Part shown: positions 22,550 through 33,255 of the stretch, in pieces
How the letters are laid out: every line of letters starts with the position of its first letter
Position numbering within the stretch: position 1 is the stretch's first letter
Assembly (NCBI GenBank): GCA_018136815.1
Contig: CM030944.1
Location: forward strand, 1,240,456 to 1,304,455
DNA length: 64,000 nt
DNA from: Isochrysis galbana
Taxonomy: Eukaryota > Haptophyta > Isochrysidales > Isochrysidaceae
Direction: 5' to 3'
Translations under genes and position numbers: made by a program
Notes under the pieces: generated by a model
Told to the model about the DNA's origin: nothing
What the model saw: the letters and a program-made list of their open reading frames with translations, nothing else
The model's database searches: none

Positions 22550-22830
22550 GTTCTGCTTAGGTCTGCAGATTGCTGCCCCCCATGAGGAGGTCCAGCATGT
22601 CTGATGTGCATGGTGTGGCCGGGGCCACGGGCCGTGTGGGGCGACGCGAGTCGCACTCACCTGCTCGGCCTTTGAGGATGGACGCCGTCGCTTCGCCAGC
22701 GACTGTTCCATGGCAGCTGGGGGGCCGCCCTCGGCGGGCGGCCCGATGGAGAGGAGGGGCGCGCCGGCGCGCTCCGTGGCAACTGACTATAAAGTTAGTT
22801 GTGTAGGCCCAATGCGCAATACAAAGCTGC
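22550..22830 (-). repeat. Dispersed repeat R2, copy 1
   Basis: Resembles the reverse complement of 41955-42330. Shared blocks in the same order are tctgcagattgctgcccccc, ggccggggccacgg, gctcggcctt/tccgagg, gacgccgtcgc, gaggccgccctcggcgg, gcgccggcgcgctcc and gttagttg. The DNA is GC-rich and non-coding. Confidence 0.65.
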
Positions 22831-23025
22831 CTTATGGGGGAGGGGGGGGCAATTGGTGTTCGGATGTGCTCTGTAACACATCTAAAGGGGAGAGTCCACT
22901 TTTCTAGTCAAGGTATACTCTCGCAAGAATGCACCATGCGGGGGGGGGTAGGCAAAAATCAACTATGGGTGTTGATGATTCGGAGTTTGGAGAAGATGAG
23001 TGCGTCGAGTTGAGTTATCGCATCT
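22831..23025. other. Spacer, no feature seen
   Basis: Short 3' flank between repeat R2 and the coiled-coil gene. It contains only G-runs. Confidence 0.5.
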
Positions 23026-24359
23026 TTATGTCATTGGTGTGATGGGCGCCTTGGCTGGGGTATTCGCCTTCTCATGACGGTTGCGGCTCGAGGAGCGACT
23101 CTGACGGCGTGCACTTCGTTCGCGTTGCAATGCGGCAAAACGGATGCTGGCAGCATCGGCAGCATCCTCAAGCCGAGCCTGAATGAACATCCAGAGGTGG
23201 TGGTCCGTGTAAGTCATACAATGTAACTCGGGTCTGAAAGCCGAAGACACTTGCACAATTGTGGGCCCCATGCTTTGACGAGAGGCGCGCACCAGCCTCT
23301 CTATGAGCGATTGTCGAGCACGCTCAGGAGCGACCTCTGGCCGCGTGCCAACTGTCACCCAATCGCTCAAATGGTTGAGGTTATCCTCCACGACGCCCTC
23401 TCCTTGCGATTTCTGCCAGGTGGTGCCCTCCTTGACTACTGCCAGTGTGGCAGCTTGATATGCGGCAGCCGCCTCTTCCTCACACGCCCTGACCTCGCGG
23501 AGTAGCACAGCTCGCGCCACTGATGCGTTGATTCGTTCACGTAGAATAGATGTCTCGAGACGTGACACCTCTGTGGCGTGTTTGGCCTCAACTTCTGCAT
23601 GCGCAGCATCGCGCCGGCTCTCAACATTGGCCATCGCCTCACGCATCTGGCGTAGATGCTGGTCCCGTTCTGCAAGCTCGGCTTTCAAGCGCTCACGCTC
23701 CCGACGCATCTCTTCCCGGCTCGCCGTTGCCTGATCAAGGGAGAGAGATGGACTCAAAGCTAGAGCGCCTCGGCGAAGCACGTTGGGTCGAGCATGGGGC
23801 AGAGCTGGCAGTCCATCTCCACACAACGATGAGCCATCCTTCCAGGATGTTCCCCTGGCCGATGGTCGTATTCGTTGCGAAGTGCTTGCAGCACGTCCAC
23901 TTGCTACTCGCGCCTGTCCCCCCCCCGCCCCCCCCCAATCTCCTTCCCTCCTCCCGTCACCCCCACCCCCCCTCCCCCCAACCCCTCCCACTCCCGAATT
24001 CCCTCCTGCACCTCCGCGTGCGCTGCTGCGAGCAGCGTGGCGTGGATCTCAGCCTGTCGGCGGTGCCTCTCAAATGTGGCTGCTGCCTCCTGGTCCTGCT
24101 CCACCAGCCGCGCGCGCAGCTCCGCCACCAGCTCTCGCAGCCTCGTGCTCTCGATCGCGGCACTCGCGGCGGCCGCCTCAGCTGCCGCGAGAGAGGAGAA
24201 AGAGCTGCTGGGCTTGGAGGAGGCAGGAGGCGGCTCGACGATGTGGGAGGTGGAGTAGACCGCGCTTACGCTCACGCCCTGCAGGGCTCGACGGTTACTC
24301 GACAGCGCAGCGCGCAGGACCGCAAAGGGAGAGCCGCTCCGCGCATCGACCGCCGCCAT
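23026..24359 (-). CDS. Coiled-coil protein, 2 exons, unknown function
   Basis: Inferred CDS: join of 24359-24012 and 23730-23026 on the minus strand, about 350 residues, with a 281-bp GT-AG intron that is C-rich on the plus strand. Exon 1 starts MAAVDARSGSP, and residues about 55-115 are coiled coil (STRLRELVAELRARLVEQDQ). Exon 2 resumes with TASREEMRRERERLKAELAERD and continues as coiled coil through AHAEVEAKHATEVSRLETSI and beyond. The C-terminal half is less charged and ends in an S/R-rich tail. An upstream in-frame ATG at 24395 is possible. The good match of heptad register across the intron supports the join. No family is recognised; cytoskeletal or centrosomal roles are common for such proteins, but that is not shown here. 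Confidence 0.65.
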
Positions 24360-25590
24360 CGCAGCGGAGGGAGGGGCAAGAGTGGGCTCGCACACGCACA
24401 GGACACCATACCTTGTTATTATGAATTAAATGGGACAGTCTCTTACTCAATTCGAGGGTGGGCTGCCGCGACGACGGCTTCCCCCCCCCCCCCCCCCCCC
24501 CCCCCCCCGTTTTCTTCGAACACAGACAGGCAGCGAGACGTTTTGTTTTTGGTCGGCCAGCCGGACGGCGGTTTTCTATCTGTAACGAACAGTATGAGGT
24601 ATGAGGTATGAGGTACTCCTATTACTAATACTATTACAATATGAACACGTGTTGTGTGCCCTCCATCATTAGAAAAAGCATCTGAAGATTCTGGGCTACA
24701 CACCTGCTAGGTCTACGTTCCCCCCCTATCACTATTCCCACATCGCCCTTATCTCCCCTGCCGCCACCTCCTCCCTTTCCCCCCTTCACCCTTCATTTCT
24801 TTTTGCCTTCGGTTTTTCCGGTTTCCGGGGTCCGGCTCTGGTGCACTGCGCACTACCAAGGGCCAAGGGCCTAGTTCAGAGAGGGCAGACCTTTTTAACG
24901 TCTATTTCGTGTGGCTGTCAGGGTGTGCGCGGGTTCGTTGTGTCCTTTCGTGGGGTTCGGGTTCCGTTGTCTGTTGTTGCGCAGTAGCATCATTCGCGTG
25001 GTGCCCTCCATCATTGTGATGTGTGCCAACGTCAACGTGTGAACGCTCAAGCTCAAGCAACTCGCCATTTCTCGTCCAACAAATACATAAGAAAAGAGAA
25101 AGGACTTTAATCATTGAAGTTTTGGCCCTCGGATGGAGCATTTTGGCTCGAGAAGCCCCTTCCAAGCAGCGGTAGCGGTAGCGGTTCCCCATACAAGGTA
25201 GATAGTAAGCACCGTGCACACACGCACGGCGCAGCCCGCATCCATGCACATGCACCATGCACCACCAAAAAACAAAACAAATCCAAGTAAGACCGTCTTA
25301 GCAGCACGCTTCAATTTCAAGTATCTTATGCCATCGCCTGCTGCTAGTGCTGAGTGCTCACGGCGAGCTCTCTCCCAGTACGACAAGCCTCTCGGAGCGG
25401 TGCGGATGATGCATTCATCGACATTGTGATGTTTCCTCTCAAGGAGCTCAGTTCTCTGCCGTCTACTCTGCGACGCCGATGCACATGTTCATGTGGCGCC
25501 TCAGTGCCATGCCGCAAAGAAAGGAAGCACCAGTAATGGTAGGATGCTGCGCGGCTGGTTGGAGCCCTAGCAAGAAACCGACGCGCTGCC
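24360..25590. other. Intergenic, with a possible small membrane-protein exon on minus
   Basis: Includes a C28 homopolymer at 24481-24508 and short (tatgagg)n at about 24591-24612. A minus-strand frame at about 25340-25111 reads KTVLLGFVLFFGGAWCMCMD and further hydrophobic residues, which could be one exon of a membrane protein. Without neighbouring exons I do not call it. Confidence 0.35.
24481..24508 (+). repeat. C28 homopolymer
   Basis: An uninterrupted run of 28 cytosines. Its length is likely variable and error-prone. Confidence 0.95.
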
Positions 25591-27796
25591 CTAGCTCCCA
25601 AAGGCTGCCGCAAAGTCTGCAAGACTCCCACATGCCAAAGCCGATCCCGAGGGGAGGCTCTTGCTCATGCCTGCCACAGCATGCCCGCTCCCATGGCCAG
25701 CATCGGCGACAGGCCGCTTCTTACGAGGGGGGCCATCGTCGGCGGATTCTTCCTCGGCCCCACTCCTCGGCCGCCGCTCAGGCGTGCTCTTCGTCACTGC
25801 CAGGCCGTCGCCATGTGTGTTTCCTGCCAATTCGGCTAAGACCTGTGGCACCGGCTTGCCGGCCGCTCGCATCATCGGCACAAGTCCCCTTGCAAATGTT
25901 CGCCCCTCGGCACCTAAGCGCAGTAGCGTGACGGCAGTGCCACTGGCGCCCTGCCTGCCCGTCCGGCCCACGCGGTGCACGTACTGGGCGGGAGAAGGCG
26001 GGGGATCGAAGCTGACGACAACTTCCAACCGCTGCACATCAACTCCGCGAGCTGCCACATCGGTCGCCAGCAATATCCGGAGTTTGCCGCTGCGAAAGTC
26101 GCGAAGCGCCTCCTCACGCTCGGATTGATCGAGTGCGCCGTGGAGCACGCCGCACCTGAGGCTGCTCTTCCGCAGCGATGAGGCCAGCGCCTTGATGCCT
26201 TTGATTTCAGACACAAACACGAGTGCGCGCGGCGGTTGCCGGCGCGGATTATCTGCAGATACTCGCATATCGGCGAGCGAGGCCATGGCGTTGGCCCTGG
26301 CGCCGTCATCACCCGCCGCGCCGCCCACCGTTCGGGCGCTGCACACGCCCAGCGCCGTGAGCGTCTCCAGCAGCGCCTGCCGCCTCTGCCCGTTTTCGCA
26401 CACAATGAAGTGTTCAGTGACCGTCTCTGGCACAGCCGAGAGTCCGGTTGATGCCACGTCCTCCACGAGCACCGCGTCACCATTGCCCCCGGCCGCCAGC
26501 CCGGCGTCGCCGCGTTCCTGAGTGGCCAAAGGATTGCTGTCCTGATCCGCAGAGACATGGTTCGAGCCATTCTCGCCCTCGGCGTAGATGCGCACGGGGT
26601 GCCGGAGCCATGAGGCGGCTGCCTCTTCCAGCGTGGGCGCAAAGGTGGCCGAGAAGAGAAGGGTCTGGCGGTCAGGGCGAATTTGGCCGACGATCGAGCC
26701 CACCTGCGAGTGGGTGGCGAGACAGGGCTGAGTGTGGCTGTGGGCGGGGGTGCACGTGCGCTGGAAGCTGCGACCGAGTACCCAGGATCAGCTGAGCACC
26801 CACCTGCGCTGCAAAGCCGAGCGCGACAAGTGAGTCGGCCTCGTCAAGCACGAGCATTGTTGTCGGTGCGAGCGAGATATTGCGCGCCTCGATCAAATCG
26901 AGAAGCCGGCCCGTGGTCGCCACCAGGACGCCGATGGCGCTCTCCATGTCCGCTAGCTGCTCCTCACGCGGACCGCCGCCGTATACGGCGGCTGCGTTGA
27001 TACCTCCGGCCACCTTGCGGAGCGAGCGAGCGACTGAGAGTGTCTGGACCGCCAGCTCGCGCGTCGGCACAAGCACCAGCACGCGCGGACCCGCGCCTGG
27101 CCTCGGCGGTTTGGGCTGCGCCTGCACATGCGCCAGCGCTGGAAGCAGGTAGCCCAGTGTCTTGCCGGAGCCCGTTGGCGCGCGGCAAAGTACGTCGCAT
27201 CCAGCGAGCGCGGCGGGCCATGTCTGCGCTTGGATGGCCGACGGCGAGCGGTAGCCGAGACGGAGCATGGCGCGCCCGATCAGCCTTGGCAGCTTGGGGT
27301 CGCCGAGTGAGAGGACGGGAGGCGGACATACATTCGCGGTCGATGAGCACATCGCCGCCGCCTGCTCCGCCGTCGCATGCAGGAAGGCGCACGCATCTCC
27401 ACGCTTGCACTCGCCCTTTAGCCAGAATGTGCACGGCTTGCGCTTCACTGTCGGCACACGCAGGCCAAGGCGGCGACGTGTGGCGTCGATCTCGGCCGCG
27501 CTCACCTCCGTCTCCACGCTCACCACCTCACGCACAATCGGCGCCAGCCGCACACCCTCCCACTCTTTTGGCTGCAGCAGGCGCAGCTTTGACGGCTCCG
27601 CCTCACCACTACTCTTTTTCTTCTTCTTCTTCTTCTTCTTCTTCTTGGTGTGGTCGTCACCCTCGTCGTCGTCGTCGTCGGTCGACTCGTCCCAGAGCGC
27701 CGGCCGCGCCCGCTCGCGCTCGTGCCCGCGCCCGCGCCGAGCCTTGGCGGCCGAGGCCTTGGAGAGAGCGTGCCCACTTGGACGGCGCCCCGCCAT
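25591..27796 (-). CDS. DEAD-box RNA helicase with N-terminal CCCH zinc finger, 2 exons
   Basis: Inferred CDS: join of 27796-26804 and 26703-25591 on the minus strand, 701 residues, with one 100-bp GT-AG intron. The N-terminus is basic and acidic low complexity, including a K11 run (about residues 52-62). A CCCH finger follows (CTFWLKGECKRGDACAFLH). The helicase core has Q motif AIQAQTWP, motif I APTGSGKT, Ia VPTREL, Ib TTGRLLD, II DEAD, III SAT (LLFSATFAP, just after the intron), IV LVFVSEIKG, V ATDVAARGVD and VI HRVGRTGRQG. All ATPase and RNA-binding motifs are intact. The C-terminal extension is basic (PPRKKRP). A role in nuclear RNA processing or ribosome assembly is plausible. The gene is head-to-head with an aldo/keto reductase. 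Confidence 0.92.
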
Positions 27797-28126
27797 CTCT
27801 ATCGTTCCCCTCCCCTTCCCCCCCCCTCCCACGGGGGAAGAAGGGGAGGCGGCGAATAGGTCGCTCTTGAACACCCGTAAGTATACAATATAATCCAACA
27901 CACTTGTATTTTACTTATTTGTGTGATTGGGATATTTGTAGAGTACACACACCCAAATACTCTACTCTGCATAGTTTACTCGTACAACATGGGACTTGGA
28001 AAATCGGGTCGGTCGCCCCGGTCCGCCGCCGGACCGCCGTGGCGCTTGGCTCTCCTCGCCCTCACCCCCCTACACGTCGCGCCCGCTGCCCCCGCCTGCC
28101 CCCTCATCCCCTCCCCCGTCCTCGCA
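27797..28126. promoter_or_regulatory. Shared intergenic region of divergent helicase and reductase genes
   Basis: 330 bp separate the two inferred start codons. An AT-rich centre (tatacaatataatccaac, about 27881-27898) could serve as core promoter for one or both. No specific factor site is recognised. Confidence 0.45.
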
Positions 28127-29248
28127 ATGGCGCTACGCTCGCTCTGCCGCCAGCTGCTCTCCGTGGTGGTGGTGTGCGTCGCGGTGCTCGTTGGATACAT
28201 CTTGCGCAGCCCCATGCCTCTCGCCACCTTCTTCTGGCTCGCCCACCAGCCACTCTGGTACAAGACGACGCCCACCCCAGCCGTGCCGAAAGAGATGCGG
28301 CCGCTGCCAAGGCCAGAGGGCGAACTCTTCCTCACGCTGCCCGGCGGAGAGCAGATGCCTGCCAACGGGCTCGGCACCTGCTGTCGAGCCACCGCCTACC
28401 ACGATGAGAGTGTCAGACGCACCATCCTGTGGTACCTGCTGCAGGGAGGCAGGCATATCGATACTGCCGATCTCTACCTCAACCACCGCGCCATTGGTGA
28501 GGGCATCCGGATGGCGGTGAGAAGGGGAGTTCCTCGCTCCGAAATCTTCGTCACGACCAAGATCCCGCCTGACTTCTTTGGCACGGACAACGCGGAGATG
28601 TGGATGGAGCGCGTGCTAGATGAGCTCGGCCTTGAGTACGTCGATCTCGTGCTCCTCCACAGTCCACGCCGCTGGATGGGCGTCGTTGGCGGCATTGACG
28701 AGTTCAAGGCGTGCTGTGGGTGCGACTCACCCAAGGAGTGCCGCCAGCAGACTTGGAGAGTCTTGTCGGCCGCGCGCGATAAGGGCCTCGTGCGCAACAT
28801 TGGCACCTCAAACTTTGCCATCCACCAGCTGGACGAGCTTCTCCATCTGAAGCTGGCGCCCATCGCGGTGAATCAGCTCCAGTACCATCCCTGGGTCCCT
28901 GACTGGGAAGAGAGGATCGCCGACCACTGCCGTAAGCATGGCATTCACCTAACGGCCTACTTCTCGCTAGGTGGCGCCATCAACCGTGGCTACACGGATC
29001 TCGTTGATGACATCAAGGAGATTGGCAAGGCGCACAATGCGAGCGCAAGCCAAGTGCTGCTCCGCTGGGGCCTCCAGAGGGGGCTGAGCGTCATCCCCGG
29101 CACCGGCAACCCCGCTCACATGCGCCAGAATCTTGATGTGTACGGCTTCTCGCTGTCCGACGCCGAGATGGAGAGGATCAAGGAGGTGGGCCAAGATAAG
29201 GACTTCTCGTCTAAGTTCATGTACTTCAAGATGGATCCCAGTCTCTGA
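28127..29248 (+). CDS. Aldo/keto reductase with N-terminal membrane anchor
   Basis: Single exon; from the ATG at 28127 the product is 373 residues. Upstream in-frame ATGs (27923, 27989) would add low-complexity P/S/A sequence and are less likely. Residues about 9-26 (LLSVVVVCVAVLVGYILR) form a hydrophobic signal anchor. The core fits the AKR (beta/alpha)8 barrel: GLGTCCR, HIDTADLYLNHRAIGEGI (catalytic Asp and Tyr), FVTTKIPP (Lys), DLVLLHSPR (His), VRNIGTSNF, VNQLQYHPW, and SVIPGTGNPAHMRQNL near the end. These are NADPH-dependent carbonyl reductases. The substrate is unknown, and the anchor suggests attachment to an internal membrane. An insertion with a CCGCDSPKEC cysteine cluster follows the catalytic His and is unusual. 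Confidence 0.9.
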   Translation: MALRSLCRQLLSVVVVCVAVLVGYILRSPMPLATFFWLAHQPLWYKTTPTPAVPKEMRPLPRPEGELFLTLPGGEQMPANGLGTCCRATAYHDESVRRTILWYLLQGGRHIDTADLYLNHRAIGEGIRMAVRRGVPRSEIFVTTKIPPDFFGTDNAEMWMERVLDELGLEYVDLVLLHSPRRWMGVVGGIDEFKACCGCDSPKECRQQTWRVLSAARDKGLVRNIGTSNFAIHQLDELLHLKLAPIAVNQLQYHPWVPDWEERIADHCRKHGIHLTAYFSLGGAINRGYTDLVDDIKEIGKAHNASASQVLLRWGLQRGLSVIPGTGNPAHMRQNLDVYGFSLSDAEMERIKEVGQDKDFSSKFMYFKMDPSL

Positions 29249-30597
29249 GCCGCCTATCCGTGACTTCCTTGTTGATTGGGCAGGGTGATTTCTCCATCAC
29301 CTCGGAGTTGGGGGCGGCAAGAAGCCGTTTTCGAAGCCGAAGCTTCGATTTCTCGAGCACTGCCATCATAGAGCCAGATGAGACACCGGCCCCGGCGCAT
29401 TGCATCAAGGGTTGTCATCGTCGTGCGATCGCGCTGGGGAATGAAGCGTAGGGTAGGCACACCACTACTTGATGTGGAGGAGTGATTATCCAGGTCTTGT
29501 GCGTTGTGCCATGTGTTTCGCCGCCATGGAGCGATATCTATCCCGAGCCCATGGCTAGTTCGTGGCTCTTGCCAACTCCGGCTGGATGCGCTTAACTAAT
29601 GACGAATACTAATGTTGTTGCGGGTAGGGGGAGTCCGTCCCCACGCTCGAGAGGGTCGGTTCCCCCTCCCGCCCGCCGGGGTCCTCCGAAGATCCGTTCC
29701 GGCCGAAGACAGGCGACTTGCCTTCATTTGGTCTCCCTTCCCTCTGGCTTCTTCCCCTCCCACATTAGAACAACGAAAATTAGCCAGTATCAAGAGCAAA
29801 CATCAAACATCCCCATCGAGCGTCGCTTGAAATCAATCGACTCAGGGAACCACTAAAATCTTTGACGCCGACACCCAATACCATCACAAGGATGCGGTAA
29901 TAACTTTCTTCGGTCCATAAAGACGGCAGAGCACCAGAGACCAGAGACCAGAGAGGTAGGGGTAGGCATCTTTATCCGGATATTTGTCCTGGATATCTCT
30001 GGGGTCTGGGGGGGGTCCCAATATATCTCGATCTCGGATACGTCCTGGATATTTGGGGGGGTGGGGGGGGGGGGATAATTTTAGCCTTTGGGGGGGGGGG
30101 GGGGGGGATGCCCTCGTGTCCCACCTTTCCCCTTCCTTTGTACTCTTTCTCCTCCCTTTGTGAGCAGCCATGGAATCTTACCGTATTTTTTCATTTATTG
30201 TAAAAAAGCGTGCCTTGCTGAGCGACAGCGACAGGGCGACGGGGGCTGAAAGACATAAGACATGCCGGACGAGATGGGCACCGATGGCCTCTGCCGCCCC
30301 ACAGCTCCAGCATGCGCGCGCCCCACAGCCCACAGCTCTTCAGCTCTTCTTGCATGCACGCGTCACATCACGTGCGCTCCTGCATGCACGTGAGCCTGGA
30401 TGCCCCGTCAGGCTGATATCAGGTTCTGATATCAGGTCATCAGGCCTACTAGACCTGATAACCTGATATCAGGCTGATATTATGACTACTAACTCTAGAA
30501 TAAAATAAAATTCAAGTCAGTAAACGAGCCATCGACCCGAACCGCGAGCGATCGGCCATGCCTCTCAATGACGATGGATGATGGGCTGCGAGCTGCG
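29249..30597. other. Intergenic, G-tracts and short palindromes
   Basis: G-runs of up to 20 bases occur at about 30054-30110, next to a twice-repeated gtcctggatat motif (29987, 30045). At about 30410-30480 the palindrome ctgatatcag recurs several times. No gene is supported. Confidence 0.5.
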
Positions 30598-30676
30598 AGG
30601 CTGGGTGGAGGCGAGGCTGGTGGCGGCGAGGCTGAGGCTGGTGGCGGCGAGGCTGGTGGCGGCGAGGCTGGGTGGA
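30598..30676 (+). repeat. Minisatellite, about 18-bp unit GAGGCTGGTGGCGGC
   Basis: Four to five imperfect copies immediately before MITE M1 copy 2. Confidence 0.8.
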
Positions 30677-30680
30677 GGTG

Positions 30681-31057
30681 TGTCGCATCCAGAGTATTTT
30701 ATATACTCTATGCGGATGCGGTGTCTCCATCATGCGTTGTGTGAAGAAAATTGAGTCAGTTTTGTTTTCACCAGTGAGTTGTCTCGAAGTCTCGAAGCTC
30801 CGCCGCATTGCACGCCGAATTTGCAAATTGAATTTGTTTTGTTGTCCTTACTTGTTTCATTGGTCATTGGTTTGTTTGTGCGATGTTGCGTTAGTTTTCG
30901 GAGTTTTCTTGTTGGTGAGTGAGTGATGGGGTGGTGTCTCGTGGGCCCTCGTCGCGATGTAGCGCGCCCTTTTCCCCCCTCTCTCAAGACTTCTCTTCAC
31001 TCCATGCCCCTAGCCCCGCTGAGACTTGCCACGATCAAGCGCGCGCTTGATTCGATA
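30681..31057 (+). mobile_element. MITE-like element M1, copy 2 (full length)
   Basis: 377 bp, end to end similar to 7653-8014, starting TGTCGCATCCAGAG and ending GCTTGATTCGATA. It contains the same palindrome and the same pyrimidine-rich ccctctctcaagacttctc block. No clear target duplication is visible. Confidence 0.8.
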
Positions 31058-31239
31058 GTTTGAAGACATCCCTCACTCACTCGCACGGCCTCGCTTGCAC
31101 TCCGCGCGCGCGCGCCACGCCCACCCATCCATCATGCGGTTGCCCGCAGCCCGCTTGCTTGCCCGTATGACACGTACGCCCGCTTGCCCAAGGGAGTGAG
31201 CTGTGCTCTCGCCCAAGGTGCTGAGTGTGGTTGCCTGCT

Positions 31240-31370
31240 GGGGAGAGGGAGGAATAGAGGGCGGCGGCGGCGAGGGAGGAGTAGAGGGCGGCGGCGGTGA
31301 GGGAGGAGTAGAGGGTGGCGGTGAAGAGGGAGGAGTGGAGGGTGGCGGTGAAGAGGGGGGAAAGTCGCGT
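31240..31370 (+). repeat. Minisatellite, GGAGGAGTAGAGGGCGGCGGC-type
   Basis: About five copies of a 24-30 bp unit related to the array at 32858-33175. Both arrays end in a similar gaagaggggg context. Confidence 0.85.
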
Positions 31371-32857
31371 TCCGTCAAAAGAGGACCACAATCTGTTTTC
31401 TTTTAAGTTATGAACAATATTGGTACAAAACAAGGCTGTGTATAGAAACTTTTTTTTAAAATAAAGTCGCCGTGTTTCGTTTACGCAGCACATGTGATTA
31501 CTTGCAATCATTGAGCACGCCGTGCGTATGCGCATCGACTTTCGAGCGGAGCCGGAGGGCTCTGAGCCACTCCGTCGCGAGCAGCACCGGCGGCTAGCGC
31601 GGCGCTTTGGCCCTCCTCCCCACCGGGAGTCGGGTGAATGAAATTCTGGACTGGGTCGGGCAACCCCATTTGGGTGTCTGGACGGGGAACGAACGGCGAA
31701 CGAAGGGCTGTGGGGCGGCGAGGCGCTCCTAGCGGCCCTAGTGTGTTGGGTTGTAAGAGATTGTTAGACCTACAAAGAACTCTTCCCTCAGGGAGGGAGC
31801 CTAAGCTGCTTGAGTGCAGCGACGCAGCGAACAACGACGGACAACGAAGCTGAGAACAACAGGATACACCGACTCACGAACACACCGGAATCATTCACCC
31901 AAACAAAGCAAATTATCAAGCAACCGCGACCCCAAATCACCGATAACTCAAACACGTCGCGAGAGACGGAGAGAGAGAGCGAGAGAGAGAGAGACTCCGC
32001 AGCGACGGCCGGAGCGTGTCTCCGTTGTAACTTCCCACGTAGCGGAGAGTCCGAAGGGGAGCGTCCTGTCGCGCGACCACGGCGATCACTTTGGATACAG
32101 ATCGCGACGAGATATCTTCACGACCGAATAAATCTTGCCGTTGAGCGTGAACCTTCTAGACGCTTCTAACGAACAACCCTGAGTAGCAACCAAGGGGAAG
32201 AAACACCAAAGGGGCCAAGGCTTGCATGTAACTTGCATCAAGGGGAAAGATTCCCTCGCCTAGGAAGCGAACCTACACCGATCTCCAAGGGGAGATGGCA
32301 AATTAAACCTCAAATCTCGAGCGGCTAGAGCAACCGACTCGCTCGCCAAAACCTTGACCGAGAAGAAAGAAGCAAGGACCTACAAGCCAAGGGTAGCGGA
32401 CCTAGGGAATGTGAGAGGAAATTTCCGAACGCCAACGCCAAACGCCGAACGCGGGGATTCAACGAAACCCTAACCAGGCCAAGCAGAACCTACGAAGAAC
32501 AGGCCTGGACAACAACGAAAGTCAGCAGGTCCCAAGAAAGAACCGGAACCCAACAAGAAACAACAAGCCTTGCAAGAAACTAAACAAGCCTTCACAAGGT
32601 AACTCGAGAGCCTGAGACAAGCGCGCAGCGAGTGACAGGCGACCTGGCTCCTTTGGGTCAAGATTACCCGAAAGGAGGAAACCTGGAATCTAGACCTGAC
32701 AAACAGGCTAGAAGGAACGAAACAAGAACTCGAATTCTAGATCGCTAGGGACGAACCCTACCAACCTAGATGTACCTGAGCTTCGCCGTGTGGCCGCACG
32801 ACGAAGGACCTGGAAATAAGAGCCTAGAAATCGCATCATCTAGGATGAATGCGACAG
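31371..32857. other. Possible LTR-retroelement leader region, no ORF
   Basis: About 31741-32174 begins tgtgttgggttgtaaga, contains an aataaa at about 32127 and ends cgaaca, which would fit an LTR of about 434 bp (TG...CA). It is followed by 600 bp of A/G-rich sequence without an ORF, like a retroelement leader. No second LTR, primer site or protein is found, so this is tentative. A GA-rich tract lies near 31969-31993. Confidence 0.25.
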
Positions 32858-33175
32858 GAGGGTGGCGGTGAAGAGGGGGGAGTAGAGGGTGGCGGTGAAG
32901 AGGGAGGAGTAGAGGGTGGCGGTGAAGAGGGGGGAATGGAGGGTGGCGGTGAAGAGGGGGGAATGGGGGGTGGCGGTGAAGAGGGGGGAATGGAGGGTGG
33001 CGGTGAAGAGGGAGGAATGGAGGGTGGCGGTGGCGAGGGAGGAATGGAGGGTGGCGGTGAAGAGGGAGGAATGGAGGGTGGCGGTGAAGAGGGAGGAATG
33101 GAGGGTGGCGGTGAAGAGGGGGGAATGGAGGGTGGCGGTGAAGAGGGGGGAATGGAGGGTGGCGGTGAAGAGGGG
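32858..33175 (+). repeat. Minisatellite, about twelve 27-bp units
   Basis: The unit is gagggtggcggtgaagaggg plus ggggaatg or a close variant. On the minus strand it would read PLHRHPPFP or PPPSIPPSS repeats. Those frames are open only because the unit length is a multiple of three. Confidence 0.92.
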
Positions 33176-33255
33176 CGCAACGATGTTTCCGCTTTTCGCA
33201 TGCGAACATTTTTTTTCTAGTTACAAAAAACAACAAACAGAAATTCAACTGATGA

